A stretch of DNA of 64,000 bases from assembly GCA_011620315.1 (NCBI GenBank), contig WOZO01000041.1:1-64000 (forward strand), in the 5' to 3' direction. Numbering within the stretch: position 1 is the first letter of the stretch; the number at the start of each line of letters is the position of its first letter. Of this stretch, positions 10,338-20,315 are shown piece after piece. Source of the DNA: Sideroxydans sp. Lineage in GTDB: Bacteria; Pseudomonadota; Gammaproteobacteria; Burkholderiales; Gallionellaceae. The notes under the pieces were generated by a model. The model searched no databases and had not been told where the DNA came from. It saw nothing but the letters and a program-made list of their open reading frames with translations. Made by a program: the position numbers and the translations under genes.

Positions 10338-10886
10338 TTGAGATACTGCGCAGACTGCGGTGCCCCGGTCGAACTGCGCACCCCGCAGGACGACCACCGC
10401 GAGCGCTACGTCTGCACATCCTGCGACACCATCCACTACCAGAATCCCAAGATCATCGTCGGTGCCATCCCCGAATGGGAAGATGGTCGCATCCTGCTCT
10501 GCCTGCGCGCCATCGAACCGCGCCACGGCCTGTGGACCCTGCCGGCCGGCTTCATGGAGAACGGCGAGACCACCGCAGAAGGTGCCGCACGCGAGACGCT
10601 GGAAGAAGCCAACGCACGCGTCGCCATCCACGAACTATTCGGCCTGTACAACCTGCCCTACATCAACCAGGTGCAAATGCTGTTCCGCGCCACTCTGCTC
10701 GACCTCGACTTCTCGCCCGGCGTGGAAAGTCTGGATGTGAAACTATTCAAAGAAGAAGAAATCCCCTGGGAGCAACTCGCCTTCCGTCCCGTGCGCTACG
10801 CACTGGAAAGCTACTTCGCCGACCGCAAGGCCGGCGAGTTCAAACTGCACAGCGGGGATCTGGAGCCGCCGGTCCGGAAGGGTTGA
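10338..10886 (+). CDS. NUDIX hydrolase with N-terminal zinc ribbon
   Basis: TTG start at 10338, in frame with track ORF 9966..10886. RYCADCGAPV...CTSCDTIHYQNPK then Nudix box GFMENGETTAEGAARETLEEANA. Confidence 0.9.
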   Translation: MRYCADCGAPVELRTPQDDHRERYVCTSCDTIHYQNPKIIVGAIPEWEDGRILLCLRAIEPRHGLWTLPAGFMENGETTAEGAARETLEEANARVAIHELFGLYNLPYINQVQMLFRATLLDLDFSPGVESLDVKLFKEEEIPWEQLAFRPVRYALESYFADRKAGEFKLHSGDLEPPVRKG

Positions 10887-11110
10887 AGTTGGGCGACGGC
10901 TTCCCGGTCTTGGACGTCCGTAAACGATCCCGGAATCGACGACTTGATTGGAATCCTACGCTCGCCGACAAGCCATATCGACCATGCAGGTCGAAAGAGA
11001 ACCCATCAAATCCCCATAGCCTGCACGCTGATCTGAGTTCAGCGGCACCCCACGCGGCTTCCTCCCTGGAGCGCTTGTCCGAGGTCAGCCCGGAACGGCG
11101 CGCGCCATCC

Positions 11111-11207
11111 TATTGATCCGGAACGCCGAATGCAGGTCTGGTTTCAACCCGACATATCGGGCTAAAGCCCGACCTACCATGCACGGATAAATCAGGCCGG
11201 ATCAATA
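11111..11207. repeat. About 97-bp element bounded by an 11-bp perfect inverted repeat, with an internal palindrome
   Basis: tattgatccgg (11111-11121) / ccggatcaata (11197-11207); internal tcgggctaaagcccga. Confidence 0.75.
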
Positions 11208-11227
11208 GCGGTTTAGTCCTTGGCCGA
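11207..11227. repeat. 21-bp exact repeat, copy 1 (agcggtttagtccttggccga)
   Basis: Identical to 21838-21858. Here flanked by a gcggttt...aaaccgc stem. Confidence 0.85.
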
Positions 11228-11253
11228 AAAACCGCCTCTTCTCAGCATCGATC

Positions 11254-12672
11254 TCAATCCTCCAGCGCCCTCACCTTCACCGACTTGCCCTTCACCTTGC
11301 CCGCATTCAGACGCTTCACGGCCTCGCGGGCGATGTTGCGGGTGACGGCGACGTAGGTGGACATGTCGGTGACGGTGATCTTGCCGACTTGTTCGCGGGT
11401 GAAGTCGGCTTCGCCGGTGAGTGCGCCCAGCACGTCGCCGGGGCGCATCTTTTCCTTGCGGCCGCCGAGTATCTGCAGGGTGACCATGGGCGGGATCAGT
11501 GGGGCGTTATGTTCGCGCTGTAATTTTTCCACCTCTTCCCATTCGGGTTCGATGCCCATCATCTTGGCGATGTTGCCGATGCGGCTCATCTCGGCGGGGC
11601 TGACCAGATTAAAGGCGCTGCCTTCGGCGTCGGCACGGCCGGTGCGACCGATGCGGTGGATGTGCACTTCTGGATCGGGAGTGACGTCGACGTTGATGAC
11701 GGCTTCCAGTTGCGCGATGTCCAGCCCGCGCGCGGCGACGTCGGTGGCGACCAGCACCGAACAACTGCGGTTGGCGAACTGGATCAGCACCTGGTCGCGC
11801 TCGCGCTGTTCCATGTCGCCGTTCAGCGTGAGCGCGTGGATGCCTTCGGCCTGTAGCACGTCGAGCAGGTCGCGGCATTGCTGCTTGGTGTTGCAAAAGG
11901 CCAGCGTGCTGACCGGGCGGTAATGCTTGAGCAAGGCGGCAACGGCGGGCAGACGGCTTTCGTGACGCACTTCGTAGAAATGCTGGCGGATCTTGCTGTC
12001 GTCATGCTGCTCGGCCAGTTTCACTTCCTGCGGCTGGTGCATGAACTGGCGCGCCAGTTTGGTGACGCCGTCCGGATAGGTGGCGGAGAACATCATGGTC
12101 TGGCGACGGTCCGGGCAGCGCTTCGCCACGAATGCGATGGAATCGTAGAAGCCCATGTCCAGCATGCGGTCGGCTTCGTCCAGCACCAGCGTGTTGATGG
12201 CGTTCAGTTCCAGCGTGCCGCGCTCGATGTGGTCCATGATGCGGCCCGGCGTGCCGACCACGATGTGTGCACCGAAGCCCAGACTCTCGCGCTGCGGACG
12301 CATGGTGCTGCCGCCGACCAACGTGAGGATCTTGATGCTGTGCATGTAGCGCGCGAGGCGGCGCAGTTCCTGCGTGACCTGGTCGGCCAGTTCGCGCGTG
12401 GGACACAGCACCATGGATTGCACGCCCATGTGCTTGGGATTGAGCTTGGTCAGCAGCGGCAGGCCGAAGGCGGCGGTCTTGCCGCTGCCGGTCTTGGCCT
12501 GCGCGATCAGGTCTTGCCCGGCCAGCGTGACGGGCAGGCTCGCGGCCTGGATCGGCGTCATGGTGAGGTAACCGAGTTGCTGCAGGTTACCCAGCATGGC
12601 GGGCGGCAGCTTGAGTGTGTCGAATGCGGGACCGCTGGCGGCCGGGGTGGTGGTTGGGCTTGTTTTGGTCAT
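11254..12672 (-). CDS. dbpA: ATP-dependent RNA helicase DbpA
   Basis: 472 aa. DEAD-box motifs ([27 protein letters not shown]) plus a C-terminal DbpA-type RNA-binding domain (GGRKEKMRPGDVLGALTGE). Confidence 0.94.
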   Translation of the reverse strand: MTKTSPTTTPAASGPAFDTLKLPPAMLGNLQQLGYLTMTPIQAASLPVTLAGQDLIAQAKTGSGKTAAFGLPLLTKLNPKHMGVQSMVLCPTRELADQVTQELRRLARYMHSIKILTLVGGSTMRPQRESLGFGAHIVVGTPGRIMDHIERGTLELNAINTLVLDEADRMLDMGFYDSIAFVAKRCPDRRQTMMFSATYPDGVTKLARQFMHQPQEVKLAEQHDDSKIRQHFYEVRHESRLPAVAALLKHYRPVSTLAFCNTKQQCRDLLDVLQAEGIHALTLNGDMEQRERDQVLIQFANRSCSVLVATDVAARGLDIAQLEAVINVDVTPDPEVHIHRIGRTGRADAEGSAFNLVSPAEMSRIGNIAKMMGIEPEWEEVEKLQREHNAPLIPPMVTLQILGGRKEKMRPGDVLGALTGEADFTREQVGKITVTDMSTYVAVTRNIAREAVKRLNAGKVKGKSVKVRALED

Positions 12673-12954
12673 GCGCGATTATCCGCGACTATGCTGTGTC
12701 CTGCTACTGATACCGCAACAATCCGCTTGATTTGCGGGCCCATCAAAGATGGCTGACAACACCGAAAACCGCCCCGGGGAGGCCGCATAAGCCTTGCCCG
12801 TTTGCTTCCCCGGAATAGCCGGAGATTTACCCCGATCAAAGGCGAAGAACGCCCGCGCCCGGATTTTCGGCAGCGTTTAACCGGACTGTAACAGTTGAAA
12901 ACTAGAATCGCTCCCGCGTCGTAAACATAAAAAAACCGCAGCACAGGAGGCAGC

Positions 12955-14280
12955 ATGAACAACCTGAATCCGCCCGGCGAAAGCATCTTTTCACTGGTCA
13001 TCCCTATCGAGGCGCTGTCGCCAGATGTTCCGCTGGAAGAAGTCGCCGAGCAGTTCGCCGACCCGCGCAATGCCAGGTTGCTTTCACTGCCGGTGGTGGA
13101 GAACGGCCGTCCCATCGGCGTCATCAGCCGCTACCAGTTCATGAACATCTACCTCAAGCTCTATGCGCGCGAGCTGTACGGCAAACGTCCGCTACGCGGT
13201 TTCATCAACAACACCCCGCTGCTGGTGGAACTGGGTCAGCCGCTGGCCGAAGCGGCGCAGCATGTCGCGGCCAACATGCAATTCCCGCTCACCGAGGACT
13301 TCATCGTGACACGTCACGGGCGCTATCTGGGCATCGGCTTCGTGATGGATCTGCTCAAAGCGATGGAAGTGCAGATGCGCGCCAACACGGCGGAACTGGA
13401 ACAAGCCTACTCGCAGCTCAAATCCTCGCAACTGGCACTGGTGCAGTCGGAGAAGATGGCGTCGCTGGGCCAGATGGTGGCCGGTGTCGCGCACGAGATC
13501 AACACGCCGCTGGGTTATGTGCAGAACAATGTCGCCATCGGACAGGAACTGTTCGCGCAGATGCAGGGCGTACTCGGCACCTACGAGACACTGATCGACC
13601 AGTTGCTGGACGGCAATACGAACGAAGAGCAACTTGCCGCGCAGATGCAGATCGCCGCCGCGATGCGCAACGATGCGAGCATGCAGGAAATGCGGGGCGA
13701 AATGAACGGATTGATGGCCGATTCGCTGTACGGCATCGAACAGATATCCGGACTGGTGCATGACCTGAAGAATTTCTCGCGCATGGACGCCGCCGCCAAC
13801 GACCTGGCGAATCCGAACGACTGCATCGAGAGCGCGCTGAACATCGGCCGCAACGTGCTCAAGGACAAAGTGGAAGTGGTGAAAGACCTGGCGCAGTTGC
13901 CCGAGATCATGTGTGCGCCCTCGCAGCTCAACCAGGTGTTTCTCAATCTGTTCACCAATGCCGCGCAGGCAATGGAGACGCCGGGCAAGCTGCTCATCAA
14001 ATCATGGCATGACTCCGACAACATATACATCGGCGTGAGCGACAACGGCAAGGGCATACCGCCGGACATCATCAGCCGCATCTTCGATCCCTTCTTTACC
14101 ACCAAGCCGGTCGGCGAAGGCACGGGACTCGGCCTGGCGATCAGCCACCAGATCATCCAGCAGCACGGCGGCAGCATCCGTGTCGAATCCCGTCCGGGAG
14201 AAGGCACCAGTTTCCACATCAGCCTGCCGCTAAGCGGCGACGCAAAATCCAACGCTTCCGCCCTTGCGGCACTGGCATAA
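12955..14280 (+). CDS. Sensor histidine kinase with N-terminal CBS-like domain
   Basis: 441 aa. LLSLPVVENGRPIGVISRYQFMN (CBS-like), MVAGVAHEINTPLGYVQNN (HisKA), GTGLGLAISHQIIQQHGG (HATPase). Confidence 0.9.
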   Translation: MNNLNPPGESIFSLVIPIEALSPDVPLEEVAEQFADPRNARLLSLPVVENGRPIGVISRYQFMNIYLKLYARELYGKRPLRGFINNTPLLVELGQPLAEAAQHVAANMQFPLTEDFIVTRHGRYLGIGFVMDLLKAMEVQMRANTAELEQAYSQLKSSQLALVQSEKMASLGQMVAGVAHEINTPLGYVQNNVAIGQELFAQMQGVLGTYETLIDQLLDGNTNEEQLAAQMQIAAAMRNDASMQEMRGEMNGLMADSLYGIEQISGLVHDLKNFSRMDAAANDLANPNDCIESALNIGRNVLKDKVEVVKDLAQLPEIMCAPSQLNQVFLNLFTNAAQAMETPGKLLIKSWHDSDNIYIGVSDNGKGIPPDIISRIFDPFFTTKPVGEGTGLGLAISHQIIQQHGGSIRVESRPGEGTSFHISLPLSGDAKSNASALAALA

Positions 14281-14294
14281 GAAAGGACGACTCC

Positions 14295-15203
14295 ATGAGC
14301 AAACCCACATTGCTGCTGATCGACGACGAAGACCGCATCCTGCGTTCTCTGCGCATGCTGTTCTTCGTCGGTTATAACGTGCGCACCACCACCGAACCGG
14401 GCGAAGCCATCCGCATCCTGCGCGAGGAAAAGGTGCACGTCATCATGAGCGACCAGCGCATGCCGCAGATGCAGGGTTCCGAACTGCTGCGCATCGCGCG
14501 CGAGACCTCGCCCGCCACCATGCGCATCCTGCTCACCGGCTACTCCGATCTGGATGCATCCATCGCCAGCGTGAACGAAGGCGAAGTCTTTCGCTATCTG
14601 ATGAAACCGTGGAATGCGGAAGACGTGAAGAAGGTCGTGGCCGAAGCGGCTGCCATCGCGGAAGCCAGCTTCGCCGTGCAATCGCACGCGGAACCGGCAA
14701 CCGAAACAGCCAAGCCGCGCGTACTCATCATGGATCATGACGAAGCGACCGCCAAGACAGTGCACGAGACACTGGGTGACCGTTGCGAGATCGTTTGGGC
14801 ATCCGACGCCCAGCACGCGATGGAGGAACTGGCAAAACAGGATGTGTCGGTGGTGGTGTCCGACCTGATGCTGGGCGAGACCAATGTCGGCTACATCCTG
14901 AAGACCATCAAGCAGCTCAACCCGCAGACGCAATGCATCGTGGTCACCTCTTTCAACGACACCTCGCGCCTAATCGAACTGATCAACCAGGCGCAGATCA
15001 CCCGCTTCCTGCCCAAGCCGGTCAGCAAGGGCATCCTCGCCCGCAATCTGGAATCCATGCTGGAACGCTTCCATCTGGTGCGCAGCCAACCGGCGTTGCA
15101 GAAACGGCAGAGTGTGGAACCCATCAGCAACGCCCAGGAACGCGTACAGGCCGGGAATTTCATCGGCATGCTGGGCAAACTGCGCGCCAGAATAGGTGTG
15201 TAA
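14295..15203 (+). CDS. Response regulator with two receiver domains, no obvious output domain
   Basis: 302 aa. REC1 LLLIDDEDRILRSLRML...MSDQRMPQM...MKPW; REC2 VLIMDHDEATAKTV...VVSDLMLGE...LPKPVS. Confidence 0.88.
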   Translation: MSKPTLLLIDDEDRILRSLRMLFFVGYNVRTTTEPGEAIRILREEKVHVIMSDQRMPQMQGSELLRIARETSPATMRILLTGYSDLDASIASVNEGEVFRYLMKPWNAEDVKKVVAEAAAIAEASFAVQSHAEPATETAKPRVLIMDHDEATAKTVHETLGDRCEIVWASDAQHAMEELAKQDVSVVVSDLMLGETNVGYILKTIKQLNPQTQCIVVTSFNDTSRLIELINQAQITRFLPKPVSKGILARNLESMLERFHLVRSQPALQKRQSVEPISNAQERVQAGNFIGMLGKLRARIGV

Positions 15204-15265
15204 CGGCAAAGCCAGAACCGTTGTGCCGCCTGCTATAGTGCCAGTCCACTCCCAGCGGGGACAAC

Positions 15266-15631
15266 ATGCCCAAGCACACCACACCCGACCATGCCCGCCT
15301 CGACCGCGTCGTGGCGGAAGCACGCAAACAACGCGAGCTGCGCGAGGCGGATTACCGCGAACGCGCGCTCAATATCTATCCGCACATCTGCGGGCGCTGC
15401 GGGAGGGAGTTCGAGGGGCAACGGTTGCGCGAGTTGACGGTGCACCACCGCGACCACAACCACGACAACAATCCGCCGGACGGCAGCAACTGGGAGCTGT
15501 TATGCCTGTACTGCCACGACAACGAGCATTCGCGCGTGATGGACGAGGTGGTGCGGGATCGCAAGGAGAGCGGCCCCGCACCGGCCACGCATAATCCCTT
15601 TGCCGGTTTGAAGTCGCTGCTGAAAAAGTAA
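15266..15631 (+). CDS. yajD: YajD-like HNH nuclease family protein
   Basis: 121 aa. CGRCGREFEGQRLRELTVHHRDHNHDNNPPDGSNWELLCLYCHDNEHSR. Confidence 0.92.
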   Translation: MPKHTTPDHARLDRVVAEARKQRELREADYRERALNIYPHICGRCGREFEGQRLRELTVHHRDHNHDNNPPDGSNWELLCLYCHDNEHSRVMDEVVRDRKESGPAPATHNPFAGLKSLLKK

Positions 15632-15636
15632 TCCAA

Positions 15637-16473
15637 TCAGAATCCGCTCGACAGCGACACGCCGTAACCCGTGTCCGGACTGCCGTCCGACAGGCCTTTC
15701 ATCACATAGGCGCGCAGCGATGTGTCTTCGCCGATCCGCGTCGCGGCATACAGCGACAACTCCTTCTGCGCATAGCCGGTGGCCGAGGCTTGTTGCGCGT
15801 ACCTGTACTCCACGCCCATGTTCGATGCGTCGCCCAGCAGATAGTCCAAACCGGCAGAGCCATAAGCGGCGTTGTCGAGCGGCACCGTGGCGGTACTGCC
15901 CAGCTTTTCATAACCCAGCATCAGGCTGGGAATGAAATCACCGAACGCGGCATAGGTGGAAGCCTGCACCGCATAGTCGTTCTCGCCGCTGCCGAGCGTG
16001 GTGCTGGCCGTGCCGAATTTGACGCGCGCGCCCGAATCCAGACCGGCATCGCCTTCCTCGTTCTGCCACAAGGCGTAGCTTGCGAACAGCGACACATCAC
16101 CCAATCCGCTGTTGGTGACACGGCCGGAAGTTGTGGAGGTGGATGTGCCGCCTCCCCCGCCACCGCCCATGCCGATCCCCATGCGCATGCCGCCCCCCAT
16201 ATAACCGACGCTGCCGCGGATGCCGTTGATGATCACCGAACCGTCGCCGGTCACCGACAGGTAAGGCACCGTCAGCTTGAGCGACCAATCGTCGCGCGCA
16301 TAGCGTAGCGTGACCGGGACGGAGGTGCTCTCTATGGTCGAGGTGCCGCCGTATTTTCCGGAACTGCGGTCGAAGCCGATGCCCAGCGAAAGGTAGCCGT
16401 CACCTTTCGCCCATGCGCTGCTTGCCGCCATCAAGACGGCCACAGGGATCCACAGTAATCGTTGCCTCATCAC
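15637..16473 (-). CDS. Predicted outer-membrane beta-barrel (transporter-like) protein with Met/Gly-rich loop
   Basis: 278 aa. Signal peptide, alternating amphipathic strands, C-terminal GVSLSSGF, loop GGGMRMGIGMGGGGGGG. Confidence 0.65.
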   Translation of the reverse strand: MMRQRLLWIPVAVLMAASSAWAKGDGYLSLGIGFDRSSGKYGGTSTIESTSVPVTLRYARDDWSLKLTVPYLSVTGDGSVIINGIRGSVGYMGGGMRMGIGMGGGGGGGTSTSTTSGRVTNSGLGDVSLFASYALWQNEEGDAGLDSGARVKFGTASTTLGSGENDYAVQASTYAAFGDFIPSLMLGYEKLGSTATVPLDNAAYGSAGLDYLLGDASNMGVEYRYAQQASATGYAQKELSLYAATRIGEDTSLRAYVMKGLSDGSPDTGYGVSLSSGF

Positions 16474-16482
16474 ATCTCTCCT

Positions 16483-16785
16483 TCAATCAGCGATGCGACC
16501 CGCCGCACGGCCCATCATGCCGTTATCCATGGCCCGCTCCTGGCGTGCACGATACCCCCGACCGTAACCGTTTGCGGGTTTTCTGATCCTGGTTTCCTTG
16601 GCTTCGTTGCTGCCGACTTTCTCTTCCAACTGCTTGCTGATTCGCGCGCGGTAGTCGGCATATTCCTGCTGCGTCATCTCGCCCATGGCCGGATACACTG
16701 CTGGCGTATCTTCCGCGCGGACAGTGCCATTCGCCAACAAAGCGAACAGCAGTGATGCCAGAATAGTTGCATGCCGCATGTTCAT
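16483..16785 (-). CDS. Small secreted protein of unknown function
   Basis: 100 aa. Signal peptide MRHATILASLLFALLANGTVRA; charged; Met/Gly/Arg-rich C-terminus. Confidence 0.6.
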   Translation of the reverse strand: MNMRHATILASLLFALLANGTVRAEDTPAVYPAMGEMTQQEYADYRARISKQLEEKVGSNEAKETRIRKPANGYGRGYRARQERAMDNGMMGRAAGRIAD

Positions 16786-16850
16786 TCCACGCCCCTAACA
16801 TATGTTGAAAACGCGCAAACCGCCATGTCAGCGGTTCGCACGCTCCTTCA

Positions 16851-17210
16851 TCAGCGGCCCATACCCATGCCGCCCTGGCTGCCGCGTTGCGAACCCGCAG
16901 CGGAGCCGTCGCGCAACATGGTACCGTTACCCGATCCCTGCTGTTTGGCAGCCTTGTTCTTGCGCTGCTCGGCCTTGGCATTTTTCGTCTCGGCGCGCAG
17001 TGCGGCGCGTTGTTCGGCAGTCATCTCGGATTGTTTCTGCACACGATATTCCTCGCGTTGTTCCGCAGCCATGTCCGCAGTCTCTTCACGATGCTGGGCG
17101 CGGATCTCTTCGCGTGTCTGCACCGCCGCCTCGTCGGCGGCGTAGACGTTGCCGATTCCGGACAGTGCCAATGCCAGCATGCTATTGAGCAACAATGTAG
17201 TGGTTTTCAT
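16851..17210 (-). CDS. Small charged periplasmic protein of unknown function
   Basis: 119 aa. Signal peptide ending VYA/AD; Glu/Lys/Gln-rich helices; Gly/Met tail GSQGGMGMGR. Confidence 0.6.
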   Translation of the reverse strand: MKTTTLLLNSMLALALSGIGNVYAADEAAVQTREEIRAQHREETADMAAEQREEYRVQKQSEMTAEQRAALRAETKNAKAEQRKNKAAKQQGSGNGTMLRDGSAAGSQRGSQGGMGMGR

Positions 17211-17373
17211 GATGTTCTCCTTGGTGGTTGGACGATCAGATCATTCATCTGATGGCTGCATCATGAACGTCAGCCGTTACCCGGCGATTTCCGTATTGCA
17301 ACAGTTTGTAACAGAGTGTTACCGCCCCGTCCGCGCCCTGCCTTAAGCCATTTGCTTCGGTTATAGTAAGCGC

Positions 17374-18078
17374 ATGGAAAGCAGACACATACTGGTGGTA
17401 GACGACGATGTCGGCCTGCGCGAACTGTTGCAGGAATATCTCTCCGCGCAGGGCTTGCAGGTGGCGACCGTGGCCGACGGTGTGCAGATGGACGCGCATC
17501 TGGCGCAACATCCGGTCGACCTGTTGATCCTCGATCTGATGTTGCCCGGCGAAGACGGCCTGTCGCTGGCGCGCCGCCTGCGTTCCCGCAGCAGCTTACC
17601 CATCATCATGCTCTCCGCGCGCGGCGAGGATGTGGATCGCATCGTGGGACTGGAAGTAGGCGCGGACGATTATCTTGCAAAACCTTTCAATCCGCGTGAA
17701 CTGCTGGCACGCATCCGCGCCCTGTTGCGCCGCAACGAACAAGGGCAACTCAAGCATGAAGAGAACAACGTGCGCCGCTTCGGCCCGTTCAGTATGGATG
17801 TGGAAGCGCGCGTGTTGCACAAGCACGAACTGACCGTGCAACTCACCACAGGCGAATTCAATCTGCTGCGCATCTTCGTCGAACATCCCAACCGCGTGCT
17901 GGGTCGCGACACCCTCATGGATATGCTCAAAGGATACGAGCGTTCGCCGTTCGACCGCAGCATCGATGTGCGCGTGACGCGTCTGCGGCGCAAGATCGAA
18001 GACGACGCCAACACGCCGCATTTTATCCGCACCGTGTGGGGTGAGGGTTACCTGTTCTCGCCAAGCGGCACCAACTAG
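17374..18078 (+). CDS. OmpR-family response regulator
   Basis: 234 aa. REC (LVVDDDVGLRELL...LILDLMLPGEDG...KPFNPRELLARI) plus winged-helix Trans_reg_C. Confidence 0.94.
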   Translation: MESRHILVVDDDVGLRELLQEYLSAQGLQVATVADGVQMDAHLAQHPVDLLILDLMLPGEDGLSLARRLRSRSSLPIIMLSARGEDVDRIVGLEVGADDYLAKPFNPRELLARIRALLRRNEQGQLKHEENNVRRFGPFSMDVEARVLHKHELTVQLTTGEFNLLRIFVEHPNRVLGRDTLMDMLKGYERSPFDRSIDVRVTRLRRKIEDDANTPHFIRTVWGEGYLFSPSGTN

Positions 18079-18080
18079 CC

Positions 18081-19421
18081 ATGCGCAGCCCCCGCCAGCC
18101 GCGCTCCCTGTTCTACAGCACCGTGCGCACGGTGGCTGCCGCGCTGCTGGTGTTCCAGATCGTGCTCATCGCCGCCACGGTGCATTACGTCATGCTGCCG
18201 ATGGCGCAACGCAGCGCCGACGATCTGGCGGCACTGATGATCCTGTCCGCCAAGACATGGGTGGAACTGCCGCCGGAAACGCGCAAAGATTTCGAGCTGG
18301 AACTGATCCACGAACATCAGTTCATGTTGTTCGACGATGCCGCCCCGCTGCCTGATCGCGCGTTCACATTGCCCTATCTCGTGCTGCTGGACGATGCCCT
18401 GTCCGCGCGTCTGGGCGAGCCTGTCTCGGTGAAGATGACCGACCTCGATACCGTCTGGTTCTGGGCCGAGATCCCGGCCGGCGGCAAACTGATCCGCATC
18501 GGTTTCCCCAGATCGCGCCTGCTGACCGACCCGCCCATGATGCTGTTGCTCGCGCTGATCGCCACGGTGATGCTCAGCCTGCTCACCGCCTACATCCTAG
18601 CGCGCCGCATCACGCGGCCGCTGGCGCATTTATCGCAGGCCGCGCAACGCATCGGCGCAGGCGGCATCCCGGAATATCTGCCCGCCAACGACGTGCAGGA
18701 ACTTTCGCAATTGGCCACCGCTTTCAACCAGATGGCACTGCAAGTGCGCGAACTGCTGGCCAACCGCACCACGCTGCTGTCCGGTATCTCGCACGACCTG
18801 CGCACGCCGCTGGCGCGCATGCGGCTGGCGGTGGAAATGTTGCCGGAGAACAGCGACACAAAGACCGTCGAACGATTACGCCGCGACATAGAGAACATGA
18901 ATGTACTGATCGGCGAGTTCCTCACGCTGAGCCGCGACCTGCAACAGGAAGCACCGGAGAAGATAGACCTGGCAGCGATGCTGGGCGAGCTGGCGGAAGA
19001 GAAGCACGCGCAGGGCGCGCAAGTCTCCTGTCATGCGCTGCCCGGCCTGAGCGTGCGCGCCGGTCCGCTCGCGCTGCATCGTGTGCTGCAGAACCTGCTC
19101 GGCAATGCTTTTCGTTACAGCGACGGCAAGCCGGTGCAGATCGAAGCGGCATGTCGCGACAAGGAAGCACTGATCGAGATACTGGATCGCGGCCCCGGCA
19201 TCCCGCCGCAAGAGATGGAGAAAGTGTTCCGTCCGTTCTATCGCATCGAGTCTTCGCGCAACGCAGATACCGGCGGCAGCGGACTGGGGCTAGCCATCGT
19301 ACAGCAGTTGTGCACGGCCAACGGTTGGCAGGTTGCGTTGCGCGCGCGCGACGGCGGCGGAACGGTGGCCGAGCTCAGCTTGCCGCTATCAGAATCCCAG
19401 CAGGAACAACCACAACGGTAA
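18081..19421 (+). CDS. EnvZ-like HAMP sensor histidine kinase
   Basis: 446 aa. HAMP after TM2, GISHDLRTPLARMRLAVEML, GGSGLGLAIVQQL. Starts 2 bp after the regulator stop. Confidence 0.93.
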   Translation: MRSPRQPRSLFYSTVRTVAAALLVFQIVLIAATVHYVMLPMAQRSADDLAALMILSAKTWVELPPETRKDFELELIHEHQFMLFDDAAPLPDRAFTLPYLVLLDDALSARLGEPVSVKMTDLDTVWFWAEIPAGGKLIRIGFPRSRLLTDPPMMLLLALIATVMLSLLTAYILARRITRPLAHLSQAAQRIGAGGIPEYLPANDVQELSQLATAFNQMALQVRELLANRTTLLSGISHDLRTPLARMRLAVEMLPENSDTKTVERLRRDIENMNVLIGEFLTLSRDLQQEAPEKIDLAAMLGELAEEKHAQGAQVSCHALPGLSVRAGPLALHRVLQNLLGNAFRYSDGKPVQIEAACRDKEALIEILDRGPGIPPQEMEKVFRPFYRIESSRNADTGGSGLGLAIVQQLCTANGWQVALRARDGGGTVAELSLPLSESQQEQPQR

Positions 19422-20285
19422 GGTGAGTGCGGCCAGCAAGGTGCTCAACACCACCTGCGCCGCGATGGTGTCGCCGTCACCACCCATGCGCGTCGCCAGC
19501 ACATAAGCCATCGTCGAGACGGGCAATGCCGCCATCAGCACCGCGATATTGAAATACACACCTTGCAAGCCGAACAGCGTCGCCAATCCCCAAGCGATGG
19601 CCGGGATCAGCAGCAGTTTCACCAGCACGCCGTACCACAGCGTGCCGCGCTGATGATGCAAGCCCTTCAGGCGCAACGCCGAGCCGACCGCGATCAAACC
19701 CATCGGCAACGAGGCCTGCGACAACAGTGCGAGCGTGGTATTCAACATGGACGGCAGATGCAGACCGGTCAGACTGAACGCGATGCCGCCTGCCGTGGCG
19801 ATGATCAAGGGGTTGAGCATGATCTCGCGCAGCCAGTGGCTCTCGCTGTGGCGCGCCAGCATCAGCACGCTGGCGACATTGGCGATGGGCACCATGAAAC
19901 CCATCAGCAAACCGATGGCGGCCAGGCCGGTCGTGCCGTGCAGGCTGCCCGCGATGGAGAGACCGACATAGCTGTTGAAGCGGAACGTGGCCTGAAAGGT
20001 GGCGGCGTACACCTTGGGCGGCGCATGGAACAACGCTTTCGCCAGCAAGCCGAGCAGGATGCCCGCGCCCATGTACAGGACCGCGACGCCCATCATCGGT
20101 GCCGCCGCGCCCAGATCGATAGTGAAGTGCGACAGCGTGTGGAACAGCAGCGCGGGGAAGAACACGTAGTAGATCAGACGGTCGAGCTGCGGCCAGAATT
20201 CGTCGCGCAGACCGAACCAGCGGCGCATGGACGCGCCGAGCAGAATCAGCAGGAAGATGGGGACGATGATCTGCGCGACGGTCAT
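19389..20285 (-). CDS. AEC family (auxin efflux carrier-like) permease
   Basis: 298 aa, about 10 TM segments. MTVAQIIVPIFLLILLGASMRRWFG; convergent 33-bp overlap with the histidine kinase. Confidence 0.88.
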   Translation of the reverse strand: MTVAQIIVPIFLLILLGASMRRWFGLRDEFWPQLDRLIYYVFFPALLFHTLSHFTIDLGAAAPMMGVAVLYMGAGILLGLLAKALFHAPPKVYAATFQATFRFNSYVGLSIAGSLHGTTGLAAIGLLMGFMVPIANVASVLMLARHSESHWLREIMLNPLIIATAGGIAFSLTGLHLPSMLNTTLALLSQASLPMGLIAVGSALRLKGLHHQRGTLWYGVLVKLLLIPAIAWGLATLFGLQGVYFNIAVLMAALPVSTMAYVLATRMGGDGDTIAAQVVLSTLLAALTLPLWLFLLGF

Positions 20286-20315
20286 AGCTGGTGAAGTGCC
20301 GCGCGAATAAGACCT

